Shown here: positions 26,401 through 34,623 of the stretch, piece by piece
Layout of the letters: each line of letters begins with the position of its first letter
How positions within the stretch are numbered: the stretch's first letter is position 1
NCBI RefSeq assembly: GCF_907165045.1
Contig: NZ_CAJRAU010000002.1
Span: forward strand, 434,001 to 498,000
Direction of reading: 5' to 3'
Length of the DNA stretch: 64,000 nucleotides
Origin: Dyadobacter linearis
Lineage (GTDB): Bacteria > Bacteroidota > Bacteroidia > Cytophagales > Spirosomataceae
Position numbers and translations under genes: made by a program
The notes under the pieces: generated by a model
Seen by the model: only the letters and a program-made list of their open reading frames with translations
What the model was told of the DNA's origin: nothing
Databases searched by the model: none

Positions 26401-27672
26401 TTATCCCTGAACGATCAGATTACCTTTCAGGATCGTTTTCCGCAAAAGGTTGAGGGCATAAGAAGATGTCAATTCAATATTTATCTTTCTGTCGTTTCTG
26501 AGGCTGAGAAGCTGGGTAAAGGTTTCATTCGGCGTCGCGCAGGCGATCCAAACTGTCCCTACCGGTTTATCAGGAGTGCCACCATCTGGACCGGCGATTC
26601 CCGTTGTGGCTATTGCAAATGTAGTATTGAGTACTTTTCGCGCACCTTCGGCCATTTCGCGGGCAGTTTGCTCACTTACCGCCCCAAATTCGAGAAGTGT
26701 CTCCTTTTTCACTCCCAACACGTTCGTTTTAACGGCATTACTATAACTCACCACCGATCCTTCAAAATACTGAGATGAGCCCGACACGCTTGTGATCCTA
26801 CTGGCTACATAGCCTCCCGTGCAGCTTTCGGCGGTGCCCAGCGTTGCATTGTTTTCTTTCAACAAAGACCCTACCACCGTTTCAAGTTCGTCGAGATCGT
26901 AGCCGAATATGAACTCTTCGATCAGGGGCGTGACTGCGGAAACCTGTGCTTGCAAGTCCCTGTCGAGTATTCCCTGATCTGTTCCGGTTCCCGTAAGCCG
27001 CAGCCGGACCTGGCCAAAATGCGGCAGGTAAGCCAGCTTAATATGTTCAGGAAGAGCAGTTTCCCAGTCTGCAATTTTTTCTGCAAGAAAGGATTCCCCG
27101 ATACCAATCGTTCGTATTGATTTATGCTGGATGATGGTTGTCGAAAATCTTGCTTTCAGTCTGGGCAGGATTTCATGCTCCATCAGATTCTTCATCTCAT
27201 AAGGAACCCCCGGAAGCGAAACATACACTACATTATCTTTTTCGAACCACATTCCAGGCGCCGTTCCCCAAAGATTTGGTATGTAGGTACAGTTTTTTGG
27301 AAGTGCCGCCTGTTGGATATTTAATTCGGTCATCACGCGGCCGCGCTTTGCAAAGAAGGAAGTTACAAGAGCAAGTGCGTCCTGATTGATTTCCAGCTCG
27401 GTATGAAAATATTCGCAGAATGTGTGTTTTGTAATATCATCGCGGGTAGGGCCGAGTCCGCCGGTTACAATGATCACGCTGGCCCGTTGGCTCGCTTCGG
27501 TAAATGCACTCAGGATATCCTGCTTATTGTCGCCGACCGATGTTTTGCGCGTCGGGCGAATGCCAATGTCAGTTAATTGAGTGCCAATCCATTGGGTATT
27601 GGTGTCGATAATCTGACCAAAAAGAATTTCGTCGCCGATGGTAATTATTTCAGCCCTGGTAGAAGAAATCAT
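26401..27672 (-). CDS. cinA: CinA-like competence/damage-inducible protein
   Basis: A 423-residue two-domain protein. The N-terminal MoCF/COG1058 domain (AEIITIGDEILFGQIIDTNT, VIVTGGLGPTRDDIT) is an ADP-ribose pyrophosphatase-type domain. The C-terminal CinA/PncC domain (TLGTAESCTGGYVASRIT, AIATTGIAGPDGGTPDKPVG) is a nicotinamide-mononucleotide deamidase-type domain. Together they act in salvage of pyridine-nucleotide breakdown products; the link with competence is historical. It is the first gene of a leftward run with E2, the nucleotidase and the two-component pair, but a 43-base gap separates it from E2. The ATG at 27672 gives a complete N-terminus. Confidence 0.94.
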   Translation of the reverse strand: MISSTRAEIITIGDEILFGQIIDTNTQWIGTQLTDIGIRPTRKTSVGDNKQDILSAFTEASQRASVIIVTGGLGPTRDDITKHTFCEYFHTELEINQDALALVTSFFAKRGRVMTELNIQQAALPKNCTYIPNLWGTAPGMWFEKDNVVYVSLPGVPYEMKNLMEHEILPRLKARFSTTIIQHKSIRTIGIGESFLAEKIADWETALPEHIKLAYLPHFGQVRLRLTGTGTDQGILDRDLQAQVSAVTPLIEEFIFGYDLDELETVVGSLLKENNATLGTAESCTGGYVASRITSVSGSSQYFEGSVVSYSNAVKTNVLGVKKETLLEFGAVSEQTAREMAEGARKVLNTTFAIATTGIAGPDGGTPDKPVGTVWIACATPNETFTQLLSLRNDRKINIELTSSYALNLLRKTILKGNLIVQG

Positions 27673-27737
27673 CTTGTTGAAATGGATTGTTAAGAACCGT
27701 TAATTCCCAAAAATAAGTAAAATTAATCGTTATTGAG

Positions 27738-27745
27738 TACGTTTG
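27738..27745 (+). promoter_or_regulatory. Possible -7 element for the DUF4197 gene
   Basis: TACGTTTG matches TAnnTTTG and would start transcription near 27752, which supports the ATG at 27779 over an upstream TTG in the same frame. No clear -33 box was found. Confidence 0.35.
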
Positions 27746-27778
27746 AGGCTTAGTACAATGTCAACCAATTCTTTTGTA

Positions 27779-28504
27779 ATGAAACATAAAATTATAGTTA
27801 TAACGTTGCTTTCGCTGCTTTGCGGCCCCGTTTCGATGGCGCAGTTCAACCTTGGCAAAGCACTTGACAAGCTCAGTGGAAAAGAGACCGGGCTGGGTGA
27901 GAACGAGATCGTGCAGGGTTTGAAACAGGCTTTGAATGTCGGTATCAGTAACGGGTCGGCCGAGGCTTCCAAAGTGGATGGATTTTTTAAAAATGAGTTG
28001 ATCAAAATTGCAGTGCCGCCCGAGGCTCAGAAAGTCGCAGAAACTTTGCGGAAAATGGGGTTGAGCGATCAGGTTGATAAATTTACGCTTTCACTTAACC
28101 GTGCAGCCGAAGATGCCGCTAAGAAATCAAAGCCGATTTTTGTGAAAGCAATTACTTCTATGACCGTTCCCGATGCACTTGGGATTTTGAAAGGTCAGGA
28201 TGATGCTGCGACTCAATACCTTAGAAAAAGTACGAATGATGAGTTGTTCAAAACCTTCTTTCCGGTTGTAGATAGTACATTGAATCTGAATAAAGCGACT
28301 GAATACTACACGGATATCGTCAATACTTACAACCAAATACCATTAGTGAAAAAAGTAAACCCGAACTTGAAGGAATATGCAACCCAAAAAACGATCGACG
28401 GGCTGTACGTACTGATAGCGCAGGAGGAAAAGAAAATTCGTGAAGACCCGGGAGCGCGCGTGACGGACCTGTTGAAAAAGGTTTTCAGTAAATCGGGAAA
28501 ATAG
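27779..28504 (+). CDS. DUF4197 family exported protein
   Basis: A 241-residue protein from the ATG at 27779. It has a signal peptide (KHKIIVITLLSLLCGPVSMAQ) and a mostly helical mature part with the DUF4197 pattern: LGKALDKLSG, GLKQALNVGISNGSAEAS, DGFFKNELIKIAVPPEA, ITSMTVPDALGILKGQDDAAT and YLRKSTNDELF. The family is widespread in Gram-negative bacteria and has no known function; a periplasmic location is inferred. A TTG 36 bases upstream is in frame but overlaps the predicted promoter. The gene precedes gldC by 57 bases on the same strand, so they might be cotranscribed. Confidence 0.88.
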   Translation: MKHKIIVITLLSLLCGPVSMAQFNLGKALDKLSGKETGLGENEIVQGLKQALNVGISNGSAEASKVDGFFKNELIKIAVPPEAQKVAETLRKMGLSDQVDKFTLSLNRAAEDAAKKSKPIFVKAITSMTVPDALGILKGQDDAATQYLRKSTNDELFKTFFPVVDSTLNLNKATEYYTDIVNTYNQIPLVKKVNPNLKEYATQKTIDGLYVLIAQEEKKIREDPGARVTDLLKKVFSKSGK

Positions 28505-28561
28505 CATCAACAGGCTTTCGTAAAGGCTTAATGCTTACTTTTGCTGAAAATTAACACCGTT

Positions 28562-28903
28562 ATGAAAAAATCAGAAATCCATTTCACCGTTGAACTTGAC
28601 GATAAAAATATACCGGAAAAAATATTCTGGGAGGCTACCGATAATCCGAACGAAGGGATCAACGATACCCGCGCGATCGCAATAGCAGTTTGGGACCATT
28701 ACCACAGAGGTACGCTCAAAATCGACCTTTGGACAAAGGATATGGAGGTTTTCGAAATGAAAAGATTCTATATTGAATTGATGAGCGGGATCGCAGATAC
28801 AATGCTGACGGCAACGAGCGACCGCGTTATGGCGGAGGCTATTGAAGGTTTGTGCGAAACGCTTAGCAGAAATCTGGACGAGGAAATGAAGGCTGCGAAA
28901 TAG
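28562..28903 (+). CDS. gldC: Gliding motility protein GldC
   Basis: A protein of 113 residues with the GldC sequence: KKSEIHFTVELDDKNIPEKI at the start, WEATDNPNEGINDTRAIAIA, and ALSVWD-like WDHYHRGTLKIDLWTKDMEV, ending in a helical segment rich in Glu. The ATG at 28562 is the family start. GldC is a small cytoplasmic protein that in Flavobacterium johnsoniae improves gliding but is not strictly needed. It is almost confined to Bacteroidota, and its presence supports the taxonomic call. Other gld genes are not in the window, so gliding itself cannot be concluded. The stop lies directly against the stop of the convergent MmcQ/YjbR gene. Confidence 0.9.
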   Translation: MKKSEIHFTVELDDKNIPEKIFWEATDNPNEGINDTRAIAIAVWDHYHRGTLKIDLWTKDMEVFEMKRFYIELMSGIADTMLTATSDRVMAEAIEGLCETLSRNLDEEMKAAK

Positions 28904-29257
28904 TTAGCTTTTCAGTGCTTCCCGGTCTTTCTTAGGCAAACTCGCCACTACGAGATCGTACGAATCTTTTACCCAAGCAAACAAAGTTTCACTTGGAATA
29001 CTGCCAGTAACATTCACAGTATTCCAGTGTTTCTTATTCATATGCCAACCAGGGACTACGTCCGGATATTCTTCTCTCAACTCTACTGCTTTTTCAGGAT
29101 TACACTTTGCATTAAAGCCAAAGGTCGGTGAGTCCAGCGAGGTTAGCAAAAATACCTTTCCCTTTATTTTAAATACCAGTGTGTCAGGCCCGAAGGGTAA
29201 CTCTTCGGTCACTTCCGGTAATTGTAAGCAATAGTCGCGGAGCGTTTCTAAATTCAT
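28904..29257 (-). CDS. MmcQ/YjbR family DNA-binding-fold protein
   Basis: A 117-residue single-domain protein of the MmcQ/YjbR family (CyaY-like fold). Family marks are NLETLRDYCLQLPEVTEELPFG, VFKIKGKVFLL, FNAKCNPEKAVELREEYP, PGWHMNKKHWNTVNV and ELVVASLP-like LVVASLPKKDREAL. The biochemical role is unclear; DNA binding has been proposed from the fold. It overlaps the stop codon of the small DUF6728 gene by 4 bases (ATGA) and so is probably translated with it. It ends immediately next to gldC in convergent orientation. Confidence 0.9.
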   Translation of the reverse strand: MNLETLRDYCLQLPEVTEELPFGPDTLVFKIKGKVFLLTSLDSPTFGFNAKCNPEKAVELREEYPDVVPGWHMNKKHWNTVNVTGSIPSETLFAWVKDSYDLVVASLPKKDREALKS

Positions 29258-29433
29258 CTTGTAAGTGCTCTGATAATCATCACAATCACGCAGATCAGGA
29301 ACATTACAATTGAAATGCGATTGATACCGTGCATCATGCGCAGGTTAAAAGAGTCTGGCGAATTGGGGTCTTTTTTCTTGAATACACGTACGAAATAATA
29401 AAATACGTCACCCAGCTGAAAGTACTTTTTCAT
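29254..29433 (-). CDS. Small membrane protein, DUF6728-like
   Basis: A 59-residue protein from the ATG at 29433; a longer in-frame start would add 14 residues of atypical sequence. It reads KKYFQLGDVFYYFVRVFKKK, a charged PNSPDSFNLRMMHG loop, then one membrane helix NRISIVMFLICVIVMIIRAL near the C-terminus. It resembles the short Bacteroidota family DUF6728. Its function is unknown. Its stop overlaps the start of the MmcQ/YjbR gene, and it begins 25 bases after the end of ispG on the same strand, so the three may form one operon. Confidence 0.75.
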   Translation of the reverse strand: MKKYFQLGDVFYYFVRVFKKKDPNSPDSFNLRMMHGINRISIVMFLICVIVMIIRALTR

Positions 29434-29458
29434 AATTTTTTCTGATTGTTGCTTTTTA

Positions 29459-31465
29459 TTAAACCAAAACTTCACGCTCGCTGGGTTCTATCCAGCGGCC
29501 ATCCTCCCGAATAAGCTCAATCAGTTCCTCCACCGCTTTCGCAGCTGTAACCGATCTTTTAATCACTTCCTGGCCACGGTAAAGGGCAATTTTGTCTTTT
29601 CCCATTCCCACATACCCATAATCTGCATCTGCCATTTCTCCGGGTCCATTCACAATGCAACCCATGATACCGATTTTTACGCCTTTTAAATGCTCAGTAT
29701 GCTTGCGGATCATCGCGGTTGTTTCCTGTAAATCAAAAAGTGTTCTCCCACACGAAGGACAAGAAATATATTCTGTTTTTGACATCCTTGTCCGAGCAGC
29801 CTGCAAAATACCGAATGCGATATTATTGTAGGCAGCTGCTGCCACGAGCTTATCATCGTGCAGCGTTTCCGCCGGAAAACGAGGGGATACCATCGCGCCG
29901 TCACCGAATCCGTCGACGAGCAGGCCGCCGATATCGGTAGCTGAATATAAGGTAAGCTTGTCGCCCAGATCGGTTTCGTAGCCGCGCTGGATAATCACCG
30001 GAAGCTTAATTTTCAAAGTCACGAGTTTGTAAAAAAACCGCCGCAATTCTGGCATTGCGTGCTTATTTTCACTCAAAATAACCAGTACTACATTACTGCG
30101 CTCGCGAATGCCTTCGAGGAAGTTCAGGTCAAGAGAATGAATATTACCTACTATAAAATTGAGCTGTTCTGAGATCAACCCGCCCGCTTTGGCAGTCCAT
30201 TCTGTTGCTTCAAATAGCGGGAACTTGTTGTTTTTTTCCGGATGCAGCGCCCATTGTTCGTAATCCAGGATTTCTTTTAATCCATTCGGTAACATGAACG
30301 GAACGGGATTTTTGCCGGTGTAAATGTAGTCGGCGCCCAGATCGTTCATCGCCCATTTGTCGGGAACTGGGAGAAAAAAGTGGCCAATGCTTTTCAGATC
30401 GGCCAGGTTCTGAACCGGAATAGCCGAATAGTCGGCGATCACGCGGGGTACATTCAGATGCCCGATATTATTTACTTCTCTTGTTTCTCTTCTGGTGTAT
30501 TGAAATGGGTTGATCGGACAAGTCTCGACGGGCTCGATCGGCTGGTGCGGCACGCGGTTTGTGTATCTTTCTATCAATGCACGCGCCACAGGTGCTTCTT
30601 TTTCAGGCGCTTCGGTTAGCGATACTCTCACAGTATCTCCCAGTCCATCTTCCAGTAAAGTACCAATACCAACCGCAGACTTAATGCGGCCGTCTTCCGC
30701 TTCGCCAGCTTCGGTCACGCCTAAATGCAACGGATAAGGTTTCAAACCTTCCTGATCGAGGCGCTGCACCAGCAGGCGGTACGCTTCCACCATGACCTGG
30801 GTATTGCTGGATTTCATCGACAACGCGATATTGAAATAGCCTAGCTCTTCGCAGATCCGCAAAAATTCCAGTGCGGATTCGACCATTCCCAGCGGCGTAT
30901 CTCCATACCGGCTCAAAATCCTGTCGGACAAAGAACCGTGATTGGTGCCAATCCGCATCGCAGTGCCGTATTCTTTGCAAATTTTCACCAGCGGAATAAA
31001 TTTTTCCCTGATCCTTTCCAGCTCCGCGGCGTACGAAGCGTCCGTATAATCTATAATTTCAAAACGTTTCTTATCAGCGTAGTTACCAGGGTTGATCCGT
31101 ACCTTTTCCACGATCCTGGCCGCGAGCTCGGCCGCATTTGGCGTAAAGTGAATATCAGCGATCAGCGGGACGTGAATTCCCATTTTATGTAAACCGTTCC
31201 TGATATTTTCTAGATTCTGCGCTTCCTTCACGCTTGGCGCGGTGATCCTCACGTATTCGCAGCCTGAATCAACCATTCTAACTACTTCATCAATAGAGCC
31301 TTGCGTGTCCATTGTGTCCACGGTTGTCATCGACTGCACGCGAATAGGGTAGTCGGAGCCCATTGGCAGGTCTCCGATGTGAATGGTGATTGTTTTTCTG
31401 CGTTCGTATGCTGTCAGTGACGGACAGTAGAGATTGGTTTTCGTTTCAGAAGGTGTGATGATCAT
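29459..31465 (-). CDS. ispG: (E)-4-hydroxy-3-methylbut-2-enyl-diphosphate synthase, long form
   Basis: A protein of 668 residues from the ATG at 31465. It is the three-domain long form of IspG (GcpE) known from Bacteroidota, Chlamydiae and plants, against about 370 residues in E. coli. The N-terminal TIM barrel shows YPIRVQSMTTVDTMDT, CEYVRITAPSVKEAQN and VPLIADIHFTPNAA. An inserted domain follows (about 300-560). The C-terminal ferredoxin-like domain binds the [4Fe-4S] cluster through ISCPSCGRTLFDLQ and IGIMGCIVNGPGEMADADYG. It carries out the next-to-last step of the MEP isoprenoid pathway. It is followed leftward by the DUF6728 and MmcQ/YjbR genes. Confidence 0.96.
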   Translation of the reverse strand: MIITPSETKTNLYCPSLTAYERRKTITIHIGDLPMGSDYPIRVQSMTTVDTMDTQGSIDEVVRMVDSGCEYVRITAPSVKEAQNLENIRNGLHKMGIHVPLIADIHFTPNAAELAARIVEKVRINPGNYADKKRFEIIDYTDASYAAELERIREKFIPLVKICKEYGTAMRIGTNHGSLSDRILSRYGDTPLGMVESALEFLRICEELGYFNIALSMKSSNTQVMVEAYRLLVQRLDQEGLKPYPLHLGVTEAGEAEDGRIKSAVGIGTLLEDGLGDTVRVSLTEAPEKEAPVARALIERYTNRVPHQPIEPVETCPINPFQYTRRETREVNNIGHLNVPRVIADYSAIPVQNLADLKSIGHFFLPVPDKWAMNDLGADYIYTGKNPVPFMLPNGLKEILDYEQWALHPEKNNKFPLFEATEWTAKAGGLISEQLNFIVGNIHSLDLNFLEGIRERSNVVLVILSENKHAMPELRRFFYKLVTLKIKLPVIIQRGYETDLGDKLTLYSATDIGGLLVDGFGDGAMVSPRFPAETLHDDKLVAAAAYNNIAFGILQAARTRMSKTEYISCPSCGRTLFDLQETTAMIRKHTEHLKGVKIGIMGCIVNGPGEMADADYGYVGMGKDKIALYRGQEVIKRSVTAAKAVEELIELIREDGRWIEPSEREVLV

Positions 31466-31539
31466 GGGATTTTTAATGAGATCCAGCGGCCACAAAGGTC
31501 TGAAAAGAATAACAGAAACGGAATTACAATCGTGCGTTT

Positions 31540-32631
31540 TTACACATTTGCATCTTCGATCACAGTACCGGAATCTACGGTTATAATGTAGCTCTTACCG
31601 CCTTGTTGCTCAATTGCTTCCGCAACTTCTTCTGCTTTTTGCGGAGCATATACAAACATACAACCGCCTCCGCCAGAGCCATTTATTTTTCCTCCCAATG
31701 CGCCAGCGTGTAAAGCTGCGTCCATCATGCGTTCGATTTTGGGAGTGGAAGTGCGTTTGTAATCGCGCAGATTTTTGTAATGCTTGTAAAGAAGGTCGCC
31801 GAAGGTCATGTCAAATGCAGGGTCAGCTGTTTCATCGGGACTCTTGCTGAGGAGTTTTTTACCTTGCAGCAGAATATCTCTGTCTTCAATATTTGCTTTT
31901 AAAAGCCCCAATTCGTCTTCCGAAAGAATATTTCGATAGTCCTTCAAATCCTCAGACGGAGCATTGAATATCGAAAAATGCGGATTTGATAAAGTTATTT
32001 TTCTGATCACCTCTTCCATTCCAAACCTGCATCTGGCCAGGATCCCGAGTGTATCTTTTGGTTCAAGAGAGTCGCCCAGGACAAATGTGCCGAGCTTTGG
32101 GGTCAGCGTTTCAACCTTAATCTCCGGCGTAGATTCCAGATAAATCACGTTTCCGATCGCCGTAGAGTAATGATCCATCATACCGCCGGGTTCACCGAAT
32201 TCGAGCACCTCGGCTGCATTCGCAATCTCACCCAGCTCTTTTTGTGAAAAATTCACAGGGTTATCGCTCATTTTATCCAGAAAATGAGCCCAGGAAACGA
32301 TTAGAGCAGAAGAGCTGGAAGTGCCTGAATTGATCGGGATATTACCTGAAATGTTGCATTCAAATCCTTTCGAAAACCTTAAACCTTTACGCTTTAATAC
32401 ATTAATCGTACTGCGGAAATAGTCCCGCTGCATCACGTATGGGAATGTAGTCAGGAGCGAAAATTCCTGCCTCAAACCTAAATCAGGTAAATTGAGAATG
32501 ACCTTGTCGTCGTTCCTGTAAGTGCCTTCAATGCCTATTCTGCGCGAAATCGCCGCTGCTATAACTGGCAGTCCAAGATAATCCTGATGTTCACCAAAAA
32601 GACAAATGCGGCCGGGAGTGGATATCCTCAT
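31540..32631 (-). CDS. GHMP-family sugar kinase, galactokinase-like
   Basis: A protein of 363 residues; the ATG at 32631 is preferred to a TTG one codon earlier. GHMP hallmarks are RICLFGEHQDYLGLPV (galactokinase-type first motif), INSGTSSSSALIVSW (phosphate-binding loop), PGGMMDHYSTAIG, and GGKINGSGGGGCMFVY near the C-terminus. It would phosphorylate a sugar, galactose-like, or another polyol at the anomeric or a hydroxyl position. It begins directly after the stop codon of an FHS-type sugar permease, which strongly suggests that the permease supplies its substrate. The identity of the sugar is not visible; fucose- or galactose-type substrates are both possible. Confidence 0.85.
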   Translation of the reverse strand: MRISTPGRICLFGEHQDYLGLPVIAAAISRRIGIEGTYRNDDKVILNLPDLGLRQEFSLLTTFPYVMQRDYFRSTINVLKRKGLRFSKGFECNISGNIPINSGTSSSSALIVSWAHFLDKMSDNPVNFSQKELGEIANAAEVLEFGEPGGMMDHYSTAIGNVIYLESTPEIKVETLTPKLGTFVLGDSLEPKDTLGILARCRFGMEEVIRKITLSNPHFSIFNAPSEDLKDYRNILSEDELGLLKANIEDRDILLQGKKLLSKSPDETADPAFDMTFGDLLYKHYKNLRDYKRTSTPKIERMMDAALHAGALGGKINGSGGGGCMFVYAPQKAEEVAEAIEQQGGKSYIITVDSGTVIEDANV

Positions 32632-32634
32632 CAA

Positions 32635-33861
32635 TTACCAGCTTTTCTTTTTGTGACCAAACAGGCCGAAATAAAGGATAAAAAGATAAAGCGGAAGCAT
32701 GATCCAGTAAGCCTGCTGCGTGCTGCCGATAGAGTCAGCAATGCCGCCGTAGACCAGCGGAAGAATAGCCCCGCCGGAAATACCCATCACCAATAGGGCG
32801 GAAGCAGTTTTTGTAAATTTACCCAAACCACTCAGCGACAAAGGCCACAACGCAGGCCAAATCACCGCATTTGCGAAACCCAGTACTGCAATACAAAGTA
32901 CCGAAGTGAAACCGGTTGAGTTTACCGCAACCAGCGTCACGATCACACCGAGTATCGCACAAAATTTAAGATAAGCCTGCTGTGAAACGTATTTCGGGAT
33001 CAGTACCACGCCCAGAATATATCCGAACATCATACCATATAATGTATAGGTACCAAAAAGGCGGGCCTCTTCTTCGGCAAAACCAAGGTCAATACCATAG
33101 CTGATAATCGTATCACCCGCAATTACTTCCACACCCACATAACAGAACAAGGCAATTACGCCCATTACCAGGTTTGGAAATTGAAGTACACTCGTCTTAT
33201 TTACAACCACTTGCGACGAAGTAATATCTGCCGGCTCCTCTTCCTCTTCACTCACTTCCACTAAGCCTTTCGACATCCGGATCATAATCGCAGTTATAAC
33301 CAGAACTACCGTGAGCACAATGTAGGGAGTCACTACCTTATCCAGTTCGTCTTTTGGATCAACAGACGAGGCGCCTGCGAGCAGCAACTGACCGAATATC
33401 AGCTGACTGATCACACCGGCCGTTTTGTTGGCAATACCCATGATACTGATACGTTGGGCTGCACTATTGCGCGGGCCAAGGATTGTAACATACGGATTGG
33501 AAGCAGTTTGCAGCACAGTTAAACCGATACCGATCGTAAAAAGACCTACCAGAAAAAGTCCGTAAGACGCCATCGAGGCAGCCGGAATGAATATCAAAGT
33601 ACCCGCTGCCATCACAAGGAGAGCCAGCGACATACCGTTTTTAAATCCCGTCTTTTTGAGAACGATCGAGGACGGGATCGCCATCAATGTATAAGAAATA
33701 AAGAATGCGAAAGTGACCAGGTAGGAACTGGTATTGTCAAGAGAAAATGCCTTTTTGAAGAAACTGATCAGTGTTCCATTTACCCAGGTCACAAAACCCA
33801 TGATGAAGAAAATGACGCCAATGATTAAGAGGGGAACCAGGTAGCTATTTTTTTTGCTCAT
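32635..33861 (-). CDS. FucP/GluP-type MFS sugar transporter
   Basis: A 408-residue major-facilitator protein with 12 predicted membrane helices. The start YLVPLLIIGVIFFIMGFVTW fits the FHS (fucose-galactose-glucose:H+ symporter) family, as do LGPRNSAAQRISIMGIANKTAG and WPALWPLSLSGLGKFTKTASALLVM. A central cytoplasmic loop is very acidic (SEEEEEPADITS). It would import a hexose with protons across the inner membrane. It is the first gene of a two-gene unit with the downstream GHMP kinase, only 3 bases apart. The 345 bases upstream separate it from the divergent pterin genes. Confidence 0.9.
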   Translation of the reverse strand: MSKKNSYLVPLLIIGVIFFIMGFVTWVNGTLISFFKKAFSLDNTSSYLVTFAFFISYTLMAIPSSIVLKKTGFKNGMSLALLVMAAGTLIFIPAASMASYGLFLVGLFTIGIGLTVLQTASNPYVTILGPRNSAAQRISIMGIANKTAGVISQLIFGQLLLAGASSVDPKDELDKVVTPYIVLTVVLVITAIMIRMSKGLVEVSEEEEEPADITSSQVVVNKTSVLQFPNLVMGVIALFCYVGVEVIAGDTIISYGIDLGFAEEEARLFGTYTLYGMMFGYILGVVLIPKYVSQQAYLKFCAILGVIVTLVAVNSTGFTSVLCIAVLGFANAVIWPALWPLSLSGLGKFTKTASALLVMGISGGAILPLVYGGIADSIGSTQQAYWIMLPLYLFILYFGLFGHKKKSW

Positions 33862-34206
33862 TTAAATGTTTGTTAATGGGTTGTCCGGGGTTTATACGTG
33901 GGGAAATTTAACTTTTTGTATACAATACTGCATAATCGCAATTAAGGGTATCCTTTATTCTGCGTTTGGCCGCAATTTACACGCAATAAGCAGTTTTTTA
34001 TTTTTTTTACGAATTAAAAAAATCTGTTGCAAGCCGCTTATTCACTGCCGGATTTTCAAGTGACGTGAACATTTTATTCAGAAACGTCGTTTACCCAAAG
34101 CAAGTGACTCCGATGAGCATTTCACGCAGGCTCGAAGCTTTAAATGTGTTGGACACAAACTTTGTTACGACATTTAAAGTATTTAACATTTTAAGTGATT
34201 TACAAT
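33862..34206. other. Intergenic region between transporter and pterin genes
   Basis: This 345-base AT-rich region must hold promoters for both divergent units. An A/T run at 33990-34022 (ttttttattttttttacgaattaaaaaaa) is the most striking part. A rightward frame from 34065 crosses it but overlaps the downstream gene in another frame and has no recognisable sequence, so it is not called. Confidence 0.4.
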
Positions 34207-34623
34207 ATGGTTCAAAAGGTGGCTGTGTTCCGAAAGGAGCATTTCAATGCGGCGCATCGTCTTCACAACCCTGGGTGGTCGGAAGAGAAAAACGAAGCAG
34301 TATTTGGTAAATGCAACAACCCCAATTTTCACGGGCATAATTACGAGCTGATTATTCAGGTGACGGGTGAAGTCAATCCCGACACCGGCTATGTGATTGA
34401 TATGAAGATCCTTAGCGACATTGTGAAAGAATCTGTGTTAGACAGGTTTGATCATAAGAATTTGAATCTTGACGTACCCGAATTCCATTCCCTCAACCCC
34501 TCCGCTGAAAATATAGCGATCGTTATACATTCTATTTTAAGACCTAAAATTGATTCGGGGCTAGACCTGAAAATCAGACTATATGAAACCGAACGGAACT
34601 TTGTCGAATATCCCGCCAGCTGA
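34207..34623 (+). CDS. 6-pyruvoyl-tetrahydropterin synthase / QueD family enzyme
   Basis: A protein of 138 residues from the ATG at 34207; a GTG four codons earlier is less likely. Zinc ligands are His17 in HFNAAHRLH and the two His of NFHGHNYEL (about 42 and 44), with the catalytic Cys36 in FGKCNNP and a late HKNLNLD/ETERNFVEY pair typical of the fold. The enzyme acts on 7,8-dihydroneopterin triphosphate, the product of FolE, to make 6-carboxytetrahydropterin for queuosine or 6-pyruvoyl-tetrahydropterin. It overlaps the folE start by 41 bases, linking the two steps. Whether it is QueD or a PTPS cannot be settled here, as no other que genes are visible. Confidence 0.9.
   Translation: MVQKVAVFRKEHFNAAHRLHNPGWSEEKNEAVFGKCNNPNFHGHNYELIIQVTGEVNPDTGYVIDMKILSDIVKESVLDRFDHKNLNLDVPEFHSLNPSAENIAIVIHSILRPKIDSGLDLKIRLYETERNFVEYPAS

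Noticed and set aside
34065-34310. Rightward 81-codon frame upstream of the pterin synthase gene
   Set aside because: It overlaps the real gene in another frame and has no recognisable sequence.
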